A DNA stretch of 64,000 nt from Niallia nealsonii. GTDB taxonomy: Bacteria; Bacillota; Bacilli; Bacillales; Cytobacillaceae. Under the pieces are notes generated by a model that saw only the letters and a list, made by a program, of their open reading frames with translations, did no database searches and was not told the origin of the DNA. Made by a program: the position numbers and the translations under genes. Where the stretch lies: NCBI RefSeq assembly GCF_002835805.1, contig NZ_PISE01000027.1:45175-109174 (forward strand), given 5' to 3'. This document shows, piece by piece, positions 8,482 through 17,275 of this stretch (position 1 is the stretch's first letter; each line of letters begins with the position of its first letter).

Positions 8482-8915
8482 TTGCTAAACATCCTAACAT
8501 AATAAAATATAGTCTTTTGTTTCATATGAAGATTTGAATATACAATTCAATTATTTATTATAGCGGAAATGGACAGCAATGTTGAATGATAGAAAGTTGT
8601 ATTCTTGAAAGGAAGAATATATGAATTATTAGTGAAATTATGCAGAAATATTTCATTTGAAACATAATTGTAATATTTCTATTACTTAAATGACAAAATG
8701 TGATGTTATACTTCTAATTATGACAAAAGCTGTTTTGGTCCTAAATATAAAGTCGAACAGCTACATAATAATTGGTCTTTTGTAGAAGAAATGTTATAAT
8801 TTATAAAGTCTTTTAAATTTTGGATAATACATATATAACTACCTACTATCAAAATGTGAAACGTATATAGATTGCTAGATAAAAAGATACTGAGAGATGC
8901 AGGGGGAAAAATAAA
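8482..8915. other. Divergent intergenic region (oxidase / cwlO-like)
   Basis: 434 nt with no supported ORF. It contains the cwlO-like promoter (listed separately), an inverted repeat AGCTGTT / AACAGCT (about 8728-8762), and a leader of roughly 110 nt before the cwlO-like start codon. Confidence 0.5.
8772..8800 (+). promoter_or_regulatory. Promoter of the cwlO-like gene with a WalR-like box
   Basis: TTGGTC (8772-8777), a 17-nt spacer and a perfect TATAAT (8795-8800). Overlapping the -10 is TGTAGA-N5-TGTTAT (8781-8797), which matches the WalR consensus TGTWAH-N5-TGTWAH in 11 of 12 positions. WalRK controls cwlO in B. subtilis, but WalR activation sites usually lie further upstream, so the role is uncertain. 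Confidence 0.5.
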
Positions 8916-10358
8916 ATGTTAAAAAAGAAATGGATCGCACTTAATACAACGCTAGTGATTGGTTTAGGGAGCAGTTTTGCAATACCCGCAATTAATGTTA
9001 ATGCTTCTACATTGCAATCACAACAGTCGGATATCTCGCAACAACGTTCGGATTTACAATCACAAATATCAGATGCGGAAATTAAAATCGTAGAAGCAGA
9101 AGAAGAGTTAGCATCACTTACTCAAAAAATCAACAGAGTCGATGCTGCAGTAGAAGCGAATACAGCAGAAATTAAGGAAACAAAAGAAAAAATTGAAACG
9201 ACAAAAAAAGAGATTGCTAAATTGGAAACAGAAATTAAAGAATTAAAAGATAGAATTGAAAAAAGAAATAATATTTTAAAAGAAAGAGCTCGTACTTTTC
9301 AAGAAAATGGCGGCAGTGTGGATTATGTAGAAGTATTGCTTGGAGCGGCAACTTTTAAAGATTTTGTTGACCGTGTAGGAGCAGTTGCTACTATTATGGA
9401 AGCAGACCAAGATATTATTGCTGACAATGAAAAAGATAAAAAAGATTTAGAAACAAAACAAGGCAAAGTAGAAGATAAACTTTCTGGCTTAAATGAGATG
9501 AAGCTTGACTTAGAAGAAATGCAAAAACAAATTCTTGCACAAAAAGAACAAAATGAACAATCCAAAAAAGAATTAGAACAAAAGCAGCAAGCAAATAAGG
9601 CAGCAAAAGCTCAATTAGAGCAAGAGGACAGCACACTTGCATCAAAAGAAAGTGAAATTAAAGCAATGCTTGCAAAGAAAAAACAAGAGGAATTAGATGC
9701 TTTAGTTAAGTCAACAGTAGGAAGCAATGTTTCAAGCGATTCAAGTACAGCTAATACAAGTACTTCAACAGATAACTCTAGCAAATCAAACACAAGTACA
9801 AATTCTGGATCAAGTGCAAATACAAGCTCAAATACAAGTGCAAATACAAGTGCAAAATCAAGCTCAAATACAAGTGCAAAATCAAGCTCAAATTCAAATG
9901 CAAGCAGCAATACAGCTTCTGAAAGCAAAAAAGATTCTTCAACAAAAATCAATACAAGCAATAACAGCGTTGGCGGCGGCAAGTCAACAGTAATTACTGC
10001 TGGCTACAAATATATCGGCAACTCTACTTATAAATTTGGCGGCGGAAGAACAGCATCGGATATTGCAAATGGATTATTTGACTGCTCGGGATTTGTACAT
10101 TGGGCATATGCACAAGCAGGATACAGTGTTGGTTCAAGTACAGATGCTTTAAAAAATCAAGGTACAAGAGTTTCTGCAAGCGATATTCAGCCAGGAGATT
10201 TAGTTTTCTTTGATACGTATAAAAAAGATGGACATGTTGGAATTTACGTAGGCGGCGGCAAATTCATCGGATCTCAAAGTTCTACAGGTGTTGCGATTGC
10301 GTCTATGACAAGCGGTTATTGGAAAGGTGTATTTAACGGCAGAGTAGTAAGATTCTAA
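8916..10358 (+). CDS. cwlO: Secreted D,L-endopeptidase, coiled-coil + NlpC/P60 (CwlO-like)
   Basis: 480-aa cell-wall hydrolase, close to B. subtilis CwlO in size and layout. It has a signal peptide (1-31, cleavage near VNAS), a long coiled coil (about 35-265, rich in K/E/Q; the segment NILKERARTFQENGG is PcsB/CwlO-like), a low-complexity Ser/Asn/Thr/Ala linker (about 268-350), and a C-terminal NlpC/P60 domain (about 360-480) with catalytic Cys390 in FDCSGF and His440 in GHVGIYVGGG. The domain cuts D-gamma-glutamyl-meso-DAP links, and CwlO acts in cell elongation under FtsEX control through the coiled coil. AGGGGG precedes ATG 8916. The linker is a run of near-repeats of AAT/AGT/TCA codons and is likely length-variable. 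Confidence 0.9.
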   Translation: MLKKKWIALNTTLVIGLGSSFAIPAINVNASTLQSQQSDISQQRSDLQSQISDAEIKIVEAEEELASLTQKINRVDAAVEANTAEIKETKEKIETTKKEIAKLETEIKELKDRIEKRNNILKERARTFQENGGSVDYVEVLLGAATFKDFVDRVGAVATIMEADQDIIADNEKDKKDLETKQGKVEDKLSGLNEMKLDLEEMQKQILAQKEQNEQSKKELEQKQQANKAAKAQLEQEDSTLASKESEIKAMLAKKKQEELDALVKSTVGSNVSSDSSTANTSTSTDNSSKSNTSTNSGSSANTSSNTSANTSAKSSSNTSAKSSSNSNASSNTASESKKDSSTKINTSNNSVGGGKSTVITAGYKYIGNSTYKFGGGRTASDIANGLFDCSGFVHWAYAQAGYSVGSSTDALKNQGTRVSASDIQPGDLVFFDTYKKDGHVGIYVGGGKFIGSQSSTGVAIASMTSGYWKGVFNGRVVRF

Positions 10359-10378
10359 AGAATTCCTATTATAATAGA

Positions 10379-10417
10379 AGCATTGCCTAAAGTTAGTCAA
10401 TTAGGTAATGCTTTTTA
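10379..10417 (+). terminator. Terminator of the cwlO-like gene
   Basis: Stem AGCATTGCCTAA / TTAGGTAATGCT (one G-T pair), 10-nt loop, then TTTTTATTA. Confidence 0.88.
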
Positions 10418-10436
10418 TTATGTTTATTTTATCGAG

Positions 10437-10512
10437 TAAGAATCTGACTGGTTCAACTAACAATCAGTGGGGGATGGAGAGCCCTCCCCACTGATTGAAG
10501 TTTCACTTTATA
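10437..10512 (+). repeat. Family A repeat, short copy (hairpin plus 3' tail)
   Basis: AATCTGACTGGTTCAACTAA leads to a perfect 11-bp hairpin AATCAGTGGGG / CCCCACTGATT (10462-10496) and the tail GAAGTTTCACTTTAT. The 5' module of the 7198 copy is missing apart from its last ~20 bases. Confidence 0.75.
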
Positions 10513-10660
10513 TATACCCGAGATTATAGGAAACATGCCTATGTTTACGATTATTTTTTGTGGAAATACTGGTAAGAGAATATTAATTATGTAGATATCT
10601 TCGCTTATAAACAGAACATAATTAGTGAATATATGGTAAAAAAATAATGTATAAAATCTA

Positions 10661-10689
10661 TTGATTTATTAAAAAAAATAGGTTAAAAT
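10661..10689 (+). promoter_or_regulatory. Sigma-A promoter of znuA
   Basis: TTGATT (10661-10666), 17-nt spacer, TAAAAT (10684-10689); the predicted start falls inside the first Zur box. Confidence 0.6.
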
Positions 10690-10693
10690 CAAT

Positions 10694-10712
10694 AATCGTA
10701 ATCGTTATGATT
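10694..10712 (+). promoter_or_regulatory. Zur box 1
   Basis: AATCGTAATCGTTATGATT, nearly identical to the Bacillus Zur consensus (AATCGTAATNATTACGATT). It overlaps the predicted transcription start, as expected for zinc-dependent repression. Confidence 0.85.
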
Positions 10713-10758
10713 TGCTAGTAAGATAATTTTATTGATAAAAAGTTTTTTTACATAATAT

Positions 10759-10779
10759 AAATCGTAATCAATACGAAAT
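10759..10779 (+). promoter_or_regulatory. Zur box 2
   Basis: A second Zur-like site with core AATCGTAATCAATACGAAA, 31 nt upstream of the znuA ATG. Its left half is perfect; the right half has two or three changes. Confidence 0.7.
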
Positions 10780-10809
10780 GATAGAAGGATAAGGAATGGG
10801 GAGAGAAAG

Positions 10810-11733
10810 ATGAAGGGATTAAAACCACTTGTGATTTGTTTATTGGCCATTGTTTTTATAACAGGCTGCAGTAATAAACAGACAGATTCAACAGATAAGA
10901 ATAAAATAGATATTGTTACGACATTTTATCCAATGTATGATTTTACGAAAAATATTGCTGGCGATAAAGCAAATATTACATTATTAATTCCGTCTACTAT
11001 TGAGCCTCATGATTGGGAGCCAACACCTAAAAATGTAGGGGATATACAAAAAGCAGATCTATTTGTATACAATAGTACAGATATGGAAACATGGGTTCCA
11101 ACTATTAAAGAATCATCATCTGGGTCTAATGTTGAATTTATAGAAGCAAGCAAGGGGATCACATTATTAGAGAATCATGAGGAGGAAGAAGAGCATGAGC
11201 ATAGTCATGATGTAGATCCACATGTTTGGCTAAGCCCAGTTCTTGCTATCAAGGAAGTAGAAAATATAACAGCTGCATTAGTGAAGGTAGATCCAGATAA
11301 TAAAGCATACTACAAAAAAAACAGTGACGCATATATTAAAAAATTACAAAATTTAGACCAAAAGTTTAAAGTTGAATTAAAAAATAAAGACACCTCTGAA
11401 TTTATTACCCAGCATACGGCTTTTTCTTATTTAGCAAATGAATATAATTTAGTTCAGGTGCCAATTGCAGGTCTTTCTCCTGATCAAGAACCGAGCGCAG
11501 CAAAACTTGCTGAACTAAAAGCTTTTGCAAAAGAGCATAAGGTAAATGTTATTTATTTTGAGGAATTGGCTTCGGCAAAAGTGGCGAATACACTAGCAGA
11601 GGAATTAGGAGCAAAAACAGAGGTGCTAAATACATTAGAAGGATTAAGTAAAAAAGACCAAGAAGCAGGAAAAGATTATATTTCAATAATGGAAGAAAAT
11701 TTAAACCAGTTGAAAAAGTCTCTTTTTAAATAA
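10810..11733 (+). CDS. znuA: Zinc ABC transporter substrate-binding lipoprotein
   Basis: 307-aa extracellular zinc-binding lipoprotein (cluster A-I / ZnuA-AdcA). The signal peptide ends in a lipobox, FITGC (Cys20). The His/Glu-rich loop at about 121-138 (HEEEEEHEHSHD), next to DPHVWLSP, is the hallmark of zinc rather than manganese binders; further ligands are the His of STIEPHDWEPTP and the His of TQHTAFSYLA. It delivers Zn2+ to ZnuBC. The two Zur boxes upstream agree with a zinc-starvation function. It is separated from znuC by an intrinsic terminator, so the binding protein is probably made in excess. Confidence 0.95.
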   Translation: MKGLKPLVICLLAIVFITGCSNKQTDSTDKNKIDIVTTFYPMYDFTKNIAGDKANITLLIPSTIEPHDWEPTPKNVGDIQKADLFVYNSTDMETWVPTIKESSSGSNVEFIEASKGITLLENHEEEEEHEHSHDVDPHVWLSPVLAIKEVENITAALVKVDPDNKAYYKKNSDAYIKKLQNLDQKFKVELKNKDTSEFITQHTAFSYLANEYNLVQVPIAGLSPDQEPSAAKLAELKAFAKEHKVNVIYFEELASAKVANTLAEELGAKTEVLNTLEGLSKKDQEAGKDYISIMEENLNQLKKSLFK

Positions 11734-11752
11734 TGGTGTGATATAATAGATA

Positions 11753-11786
11753 AGCGTGTGTGAGAAGCCTATCCACACGCTTTTTC
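11753..11786 (+). terminator. Intercistronic terminator/attenuator between znuA and znuC
   Basis: Stem AGCGTGTG / CACACGCT with a 13-nt loop, then TTTTTCT. It should lower expression of znuCB relative to znuA, unless znuCB has its own promoter in the following 120 nt. Confidence 0.8.
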
Positions 11787-11910
11787 TATGTTAAGTTTTT
11801 TATCTTAAAGCAACTGAATTTGAATAAATGAGGTTAACAAAACAAACGGAAAAGAAACTACAGATAAGATAATATATATCTATTAAATAATGAGAAGGGA
11901 GCCTGTAAAA

Positions 11911-12618
11911 ATGAAACTTGCAACAATTAATAATCTCAAATTTGGCTATGATCATATACCAGCACTTGATGGTGTGTCTTTTGAGTTAGATGCAGGAGAG
12001 TTTGTAGGTATTACTGGTCCAAATGGTGCATCCAAATCAACTTTATTAAAGCTCTTATTAGGTTTATTAAAGCCTTGGTCTGGTGAAATCATCATTAGCA
12101 AAACAAATAGCAGCGGAAAAAAATTAACCATTGGATATGTTCCTCAATCCATATCATCTTTTAATGTAGGTTTTCCAAGCACTGTGCTAGAACTTGTGCA
12201 ATCTGGAAGATATCAAAAGAAAAAATGGTACCAACGATTAACCGATAAAGATCATGAAGCAGTAAAAAGAGCCCTAGAAATGGTAGATATGTGGCAATTT
12301 CAGCATAAAAAAGTGGGGGATTTATCTGGGGGACAAAAACAAAAAATTATCATCGCAAGAATATTAGCGTCTGAACCAGATTTATTAGTGTTGGATGAAC
12401 CGACAACGGGTATGGATGCTGTCAGCAGAAAAGGCTTTTATGAATTTATGAAGCATCAAGTAGTGCAGCATAATCGTACGGTTGTCATGGTGACGCATGA
12501 TCAAGATGAGGTAGAAGATTATTTAGATAAAATTATTCATATTGAGAAAGGAGAGAAGGGTGGATGGAAATGTTTAACCTTGAATTCATGCAAAGAGCGT
12601 TTTGGGCAGGCGGAATGA
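11911..12618 (+). CDS. znuC: Zinc ABC transporter ATP-binding protein
   Basis: 235-aa ABC ATPase energising zinc import. ATG 11911 is chosen because GGGAG lies 9 nt before it; the ATG at 11890 precedes that SD. Motifs: Walker [10 protein letters not shown] (36-44), Q-loop YVPQ, signature LSGGQKQK, Walker B LLVLDEP, and switch His in VTHDQDEV. The Walker A Gly before Lys is Ser (Ser41, codon TCC); I recall the same in other Bacillus ZnuC proteins, so it may be a subfamily trait and not damage. The C-terminal 18 codons overlap znuB. Confidence 0.93.
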   Translation: MKLATINNLKFGYDHIPALDGVSFELDAGEFVGITGPNGASKSTLLKLLLGLLKPWSGEIIISKTNSSGKKLTIGYVPQSISSFNVGFPSTVLELVQSGRYQKKKWYQRLTDKDHEAVKRALEMVDMWQFQHKKVGDLSGGQKQKIIIARILASEPDLLVLDEPTTGMDAVSRKGFYEFMKHQVVQHNRTVVMVTHDQDEVEDYLDKIIHIEKGEKGGWKCLTLNSCKERFGQAE

Positions 12619-13418
12619 TTGCCATTATTGCACCGATTATTGGTATATTTTTAGTGCTGAGAAGACAAGCGCTTATGGCAGATACATTGTCCCATATTTC
12701 TCTTGCTGGTGTAGCAATAGGGTTCTTTTTCCATATGAATATTACCTTCTCTAGTATTATGATTGTTATATTAGGGGCTTTAGGAATAGAATTTATGAGA
12801 AGAGCCTATCATACGTATTCAGAAGTATCTGTTGCAATTTTAATGGCTGCTGGTCTTTCTTTAGCCTTATTCCTTATGAGTATTTCTCAAGGAGGAATGA
12901 CTGCCAGTATGGATCAATTTTTATTTGGCAGCATTATTACCATTACAAAGCAGCAGGTAATGGTATTAGGGGTTGTAACAGCAATTATTATTTTATTTTT
13001 TATTACATTAAAACGTCCGATGTATTTGATGACATTTGATGAAGATACGGCAGCGACAAGTGGTGTTAATACAAATTTATTATCGATTGCCTTTAGTATT
13101 TTAACTGGAATAGCGATTTCTGTTATTATTCCAACAGTAGGCGTTTTATTAGTGTCAGCATTATTAGTCCTTCCAGCAGCATTTGCTATTAAGCTTGCTA
13201 AAGGGTTTAAATGGGTATTTGTTGTGGCAATAGCTGTCGCTGCATTCAGCATTTTTACAGGACTCTATTCTTCCTATCAGTTAGGCACTCCGCCAGGTGC
13301 AACGATTACTTTGCTAATGGTAATATTATTGTTGATTGGTTTTATGATGCAGAAATTATATGTGCATTTTAAAAGAGCGGCGAATAAAAAGAGATATTTA
13401 AAAATAGAAGAGCAGTAA
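12564..13418 (+). CDS. znuB: Zinc ABC transporter permease
   Basis: 284-aa ABC-3 family membrane permease with about 8-9 hydrophobic segments. Family motifs include [19 protein letters not shown] near residue 30 and [19 protein letters not shown] around 190-210. It forms the Zn2+ channel with ZnuC. The 55-nt overlap with znuC implies coupled translation; GGAGAG lies 8 nt before ATG 12564, and ATG 12570 is an alternative. It ends at a bidirectional terminator shared with the converging dehydrogenase gene. Confidence 0.93.
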   Translation: MEMFNLEFMQRAFWAGGMIAIIAPIIGIFLVLRRQALMADTLSHISLAGVAIGFFFHMNITFSSIMIVILGALGIEFMRRAYHTYSEVSVAILMAAGLSLALFLMSISQGGMTASMDQFLFGSIITITKQQVMVLGVVTAIIILFFITLKRPMYLMTFDEDTAATSGVNTNLLSIAFSILTGIAISVIIPTVGVLLVSALLVLPAAFAIKLAKGFKWVFVVAIAVAAFSIFTGLYSSYQLGTPPGATITLLMVILLLIGFMMQKLYVHFKRAANKKRYLKIEEQ

Positions 13419-13421
13419 GAC

Positions 13422-13453
13422 AAAAAAGATCCAAAAATACTGGATCTTTTTTT
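13422..13453. terminator. Bidirectional terminator (znuB / dehydrogenase)
   Basis: Stem AAAAAAGATCCA / TGGATCTTTTTT with loop AAAATAC; A- and T-tracts on both sides allow it to act on both strands between convergent genes. Confidence 0.9.
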
Positions 13454-13463
13454 GTTTTTGCTT

Positions 13464-14429
13464 CTAATAGCCTTTTTGATAATGTACAGCATTTACTGCC
13501 ACTGTGCTGTTTGTTAGATATGTTTTTAAATTTGGCAAAAATATATCTTCTATTACACGTTTAGCATAATGTTCAGTTGATCCTGATGTATGTGGAGTAA
13601 TAATGACATTATCCATTTCCCAAAGAGGGCTTGTCTTTTTTAATGGTTCTGTTTCAAATACATCAAGACCCGCTCCTGCGATATCTCCGTTGCGAAGGGC
13701 TGCTATTAAATCTTCCTCGCTAACAATTTCCCCACGACCTATATTAATGAAAAAGGCTGATTTTTTCATTTCTTGAAATAACGTTTTGTCAAATAGATGG
13801 CGAGTATCATCGGTTAATGGCAATGTGACAACAATATAGTCGCATTCCGGAAGAATGCTTTTTAAATCTGATTGTTTATACATCTCATCTACATATTGCA
13901 CCGGTTTTCCTGAATGGCGAACACCCAATATTTTCATGCCAAATGCTTTTGCTAGTTTTGCTGTTTCTTGTCCAATTGCTCCAACTCCGATAATGCCAAT
14001 TGTTTTATCATGCATTTCAAGTGTATTGTTGCTGTCATCCCATACTTTTTGCTGCTGATTTTTTACATATGTATGGATGTTTCTTGTAAGTGATAACATT
14101 AAAGCAAAAACAGTTTCTGAGATAGGATAGCTGTGTACACCATTTGCACTTGTTAGTTGGATCTTTTGTGCTGCCAATTGCTTTAAAGGCAAACTATTGA
14201 CACCAGCACTCCATGTTTGGATCCACTTCAGCTGTGCGTTGCTCCATAATTTTGTTTGATCCCATTTGCTGCGCCAACCAATGATAACTTCAGCATCTTG
14301 CAGGTGCTTATCCCAATCAGCAGGAGTGTTCGACATATATATATTCCAATCGGGGATAGCTGCTTTTATTTGTTTAAGCAGTGATAGCTCTAATTCATAT
14401 GTAATCAGCAGTTTTCTTGATACAGTCAA
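13464..14429 (-). CDS. D-isomer-specific 2-hydroxyacid dehydrogenase
   Basis: 321-aa NAD(P)-dependent dehydrogenase reducing a 2-keto acid to a D-2-hydroxy acid; the substrate is not readable. Nucleotide-binding GVGAIG lies at 148-153, and the catalytic triad is Arg232 (NIGRGEIV), Glu261 (DVFETEP) and His280 (ITPHTSGST). The segment GIIGVGAIGQETAKLAKAFG resembles the glyoxylate/hydroxypyruvate reductase group more than SerA, and there is no ACT domain. The start is TTG at 14429 with GAGGTGA 6 nt before it. Single gene; the neighbours give no pathway hint. Confidence 0.88.
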   Translation of the reverse strand: MTVSRKLLITYELELSLLKQIKAAIPDWNIYMSNTPADWDKHLQDAEVIIGWRSKWDQTKLWSNAQLKWIQTWSAGVNSLPLKQLAAQKIQLTSANGVHSYPISETVFALMLSLTRNIHTYVKNQQQKVWDDSNNTLEMHDKTIGIIGVGAIGQETAKLAKAFGMKILGVRHSGKPVQYVDEMYKQSDLKSILPECDYIVVTLPLTDDTRHLFDKTLFQEMKKSAFFINIGRGEIVSEEDLIAALRNGDIAGAGLDVFETEPLKKTSPLWEMDNVIITPHTSGSTEHYAKRVIEDIFLPNLKTYLTNSTVAVNAVHYQKGY

Positions 14430-14523
14430 ATAATTTCACCTCTCTAAAATAGTTGGACTATTTTATTATATCAAAATAAGGCAGTCAAGGGATGAAAAAA
14501 GGGAAAATTTAGAATATTTATTC

Positions 14524-15327
14524 TTAAACAATTCTGCGCCTTAAAAAACCAGATATAGCATCAATTACTGTAACCATAATAATAATTCCTAATAAAATAA
14601 TGCCGACTCTATCCCAATCTCTTGATCCTAATGCAAAAATAAGGGGGGTACCAATGCCGCCTGCTCCGATAACACCGAGAATAGCTGCTGAACGGATATT
14701 AATTTCAAATCGATAAAGCGTATATGATAAGAAACCAGGCATTACTTGAGGCAATACGGCGAACCATAATATTTGAAAGCGATTGGCTCCTGTTGCGATT
14801 AATGCTTCTGTTGGCCCCATATCAAGGTTTTCAATTTCTTCTGAAAAAAGTTTTCCAAGCATTCCGATAGAGTGTAAACCTAATGCTAATACACCAGCAA
14901 ATGAACCAGGACCAACTGCTTTAATGAATAAAATCGCCATGACAATTTCGGGAAATGTACGAATAAAACTTAAAATGAATTTGCCTGAACCGGAAATTGT
15001 TTTTCCTTTGCTCATATTATTAGCTGCCCAAAAAGCGAAGGGGACACAAAGGATAGCAGAGATAAATGTTCCTAATATTGCAATTGCTAACGTATCCAAC
15101 AAGCCTCGCAACAAGTCTTCTCCTTCAGGCAAATAAACATAATCCCAGTCGGGGTGAAAGATTCCAGAAAATATTGCTTTAGAAACTTGAGCTGCAGTAT
15201 CTTTTATGCCGTTTAAAGGAAGTCCAGAAAAAGCCCAAATATAAATAATAGCCAGCAATGCAAAAATAATAGTTTTTAAGATATATTGTTTTTTGGGTTT
15301 TAGTACTTTTGATGTTGTATTACTCAT
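14524..15327 (-). CDS. phnE: Phosphonate-type ABC transporter permease (second)
   Basis: 267-aa membrane permease of the PhnE family with about six TM helices and the binding-protein-dependent transport motif around residues 150-215 (EALIATGANRFQILWFAVLPQ; GVIGAGGIG). Its ATG overlaps the stop of the preceding permease gene by 4 nt. Two unequal PhnE subunits probably form a heterodimeric channel. Last gene of the phn operon. Confidence 0.9.
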   Translation of the reverse strand: MSNTTSKVLKPKKQYILKTIIFALLAIIYIWAFSGLPLNGIKDTAAQVSKAIFSGIFHPDWDYVYLPEGEDLLRGLLDTLAIAILGTFISAILCVPFAFWAANNMSKGKTISGSGKFILSFIRTFPEIVMAILFIKAVGPGSFAGVLALGLHSIGMLGKLFSEEIENLDMGPTEALIATGANRFQILWFAVLPQVMPGFLSYTLYRFEINIRSAAILGVIGAGGIGTPLIFALGSRDWDRVGIILLGIIIMVTVIDAISGFLRRRIV

Positions 15328-16127
15328 AATAATTTCTCCCGTAATTTTGTACTTATAGAATCAATGATTAAAACAACAATAAGTGTAAATAAAATAATGG
15401 AGGCCGTTTTGTCATATTCAAGAAAACCGAGTGTTTTATCGTAATACTCTCCAATACCACCTGCTCCTACAAGGCCAAGAATAGCTGCAGCTCGAATATT
15501 TACTTCAAACGTATATAAAAAATAGCTAGTGAAATGGGCTGTAATTTGAGGAATAACCCCAAAAAATATCCATTGAACTTTATTTGCTCCAACCGCTGTC
15601 ATAGCTTCTAGAGGTCCTGGGTCTATTGCTTCGATTGCCTCATATAATAACTTTGCAATAAGGCCAATAGAAAATATAGAAAGGGCAAGCATGCCAGGAA
15701 GCGCTCCTAAACCAAAAATAGCAACAAAAATGGACGCTAACAAAAGATCTGGTATAGTACGGATTAAATTGAGAATAAATCGAAAAGGATAAAAGATAAT
15801 GGGAATTCGAATAATATTATTTGCGCAAAGAAGTGCAAGTGGAACGGCGATAATAGCACCAAAAGTGGTTCCAACAACGGCCATTCTAATTGTTTCTAAC
15901 ATCGGCTCTATAATTCGTTCAAAATAATTCCAGTTAGGAGGCCACATTTGTACAAGCAAATCAAACATATTGGGAAAGCCATACACTAAATCTGCAAAAG
16001 AGGATTCTGTCTTAAATCCACTCCACCATAATAAAAGTAATACTAAAATAGTGGTGAAAATATGTTTTGTTTTTGCTGGAGGTTTAGGTGCTTCCATTTT
16101 CGATTTATTTGTTTCCTTCATTTTCAT
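15324..16127 (-). CDS. phnE: Phosphonate-type ABC transporter permease (first)
   Basis: 267-aa PhnE-family permease and paralogue of its neighbour: shared motifs [21 protein letters not shown] and [13 protein letters not shown]. The N-terminal ~20 residues are charged and cytosolic. Its start overlaps the phnC stop by 4 nt, indicating a tightly coupled phnC-phnE-phnE unit. Confidence 0.9.
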   Translation of the reverse strand: MKMKETNKSKMEAPKPPAKTKHIFTTILVLLLLWWSGFKTESSFADLVYGFPNMFDLLVQMWPPNWNYFERIIEPMLETIRMAVVGTTFGAIIAVPLALLCANNIIRIPIIFYPFRFILNLIRTIPDLLLASIFVAIFGLGALPGMLALSIFSIGLIAKLLYEAIEAIDPGPLEAMTAVGANKVQWIFFGVIPQITAHFTSYFLYTFEVNIRAAAILGLVGAGGIGEYYDKTLGFLEYDKTASIILFTLIVVLIIDSISTKLREKLL

Positions 16128-16894
16128 ATTGTCTCACCTAGCAATTCATCTTGTTTGATGGGACGGCCATAAATTTCAGCAAAAACTTCATCGGTTGCAG
16201 CTTCCACTGGACCATCAAATACTACTTCTCCTGCCCGCAGTCCAATAATTCTTGTTGCATACTCACGAGCCAAGTCAATAAAGTGTAAGTTGACAACCGT
16301 GGTAATGCCATCCTCTTCATTGATTTTTTTTAAGTCATCCATTACTTGTTTTGTCGTTAGAGGATCAAGAGAGGCGACAGGTTCATCTGCCAAAATTACT
16401 TGTGCTTCTTGTGCAAGGGCGCGGGCAATGGAAACACGCTGTTGCTGGCCTCCAGATAATTCATCTGCTCTAGAATAGGCTTTTTCTAAAATATTTACTC
16501 GATCAAGTGCTTTTAAGGCAAGTTCTACATCTTCTTTTGGGAATAATCCTAAAATAGTACGGAATGTATTATGGTAGCCAACACGTCCAGATAGAACATT
16601 ACGCAAAACGGAAGAACGTTTTACAAGATTAAAACTTTGGAAAATCATTCCGATATCACGTCGGATTTTTCTTAAACTAGCCCCTTTTGCAGCAGTAATA
16701 GATTGTCCTTCAATCAATATTTCTCCTTCTGAAATCTCGTGCAGGCGGTTGATAGACCGCAGAAATGTAGACTTGCCGGCACCAGATAACCCAACAATAA
16801 CAACAAATTCCCCTTTATTAATAGAAAGGCTGATATTATTTAATCCCTTTGTCCCATTTGGATAAATTTTCGTAACGTTTTGGAATTGTATCAA
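16124..16894 (-). CDS. phnC: Phosphonate-type ABC transporter ATP-binding protein
   Basis: 256-aa ATPase of the PhnC family. Walker [10 protein letters not shown] (35-43), Q-loop [19 protein letters not shown] (typical PhnC wording), signature [14 protein letters not shown], Walker [14 protein letters not shown], switch His in VNLHFIDLA. The start codon is TTG at 16894 with a weak GGATG SD. It lies 380 nt downstream of the binding protein, behind a terminator-like hairpin. No C-P lyase, phosphonatase or phosphite dehydrogenase gene is in the window, so the cargo could be a phosphonate, phosphite or hypophosphite. Confidence 0.92.
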   Translation of the reverse strand: MIQFQNVTKIYPNGTKGLNNISLSINKGEFVVIVGLSGAGKSTFLRSINRLHEISEGEILIEGQSITAAKGASLRKIRRDIGMIFQSFNLVKRSSVLRNVLSGRVGYHNTFRTILGLFPKEDVELALKALDRVNILEKAYSRADELSGGQQQRVSIARALAQEAQVILADEPVASLDPLTTKQVMDDLKKINEEDGITTVVNLHFIDLAREYATRIIGLRAGEVVFDGPVEAATDEVFAEIYGRPIKQDELLGETI

Positions 16895-17275
16895 TGTTCA
16901 TCCAACTTTCTAATATATTTTCATGAGTATAAAACTGTCGATTCTTATTAATGAAAAAATAGGTTTTTTCTAGTGCTTCATTCTTTCGGTGAAAAAAAGC
17001 TTAACCATTTAAGAAAATCGTAAATGATTAAGCAAAAAATTCTTTTAAAAAGGATTTTTTCGTAAATTTTGTTGCTATTTAATCAAAAAAGGAGCAGTTG
17101 ACTTCCGCACGAATCAACTTCTTTATGAACAAGTTGAGTGAACAAAAACTATTTAAATCCAACAATTTTTTAGAAATGAGCCTTTAAAAAAGAATGATCA
17201 ACGAATATTTAAAATGTATGAGGATTTATGCAGAATGCAGGTTAGATATGATTAAATAAAATCCGTTATAATTAG
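16895..17275. other. Gap between phnD and phnC
   Basis: 381 nt with no supported ORF. It holds the terminator/attenuator at 16992-17032 and two small imperfect hairpins (AGTTGACTTC...GAATCAACT at about 17096-17119 and AACTTCTT...AACAAGTT just after). No second promoter is obvious. Confidence 0.5.
16992..17032 (-). terminator. Terminator/attenuator between phnD and phnC
   Basis: On the minus strand: CTTAATCATTT, loop, AAATGGTTAAG (one mismatch), followed by CTTTTTTT. It lies downstream of phnD and upstream of phnC in the direction of transcription, favouring excess binding protein. Confidence 0.65.

Larger units (their letters stand above)
10513..10809. other. Regulatory region upstream of znuA
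   Basis: The first ~130 nt show nothing recognisable. The rest holds the znuA promoter and two Zur boxes, listed separately. Confidence 0.6.

Noticed and set aside
9727..9920. Possible CRISPR or tandem repeat array
   Set aside because: The short near-repeats are codon-level repeats of the Ser/Asn/Thr linker in a coding frame, without spacers.
9611..9982. 123-aa minus-strand ORF and an 88-aa plus-strand ORF (9727-9993) in the cwlO-like linker
   Set aside because: Both are out-of-frame readings of the low-complexity Ser/Asn/Thr linker; no SD and no sensible composition.
12914..13252. 112-aa minus-strand ORF opposite znuB
   Set aside because: Antisense shadow of a well-supported permease, no SD.
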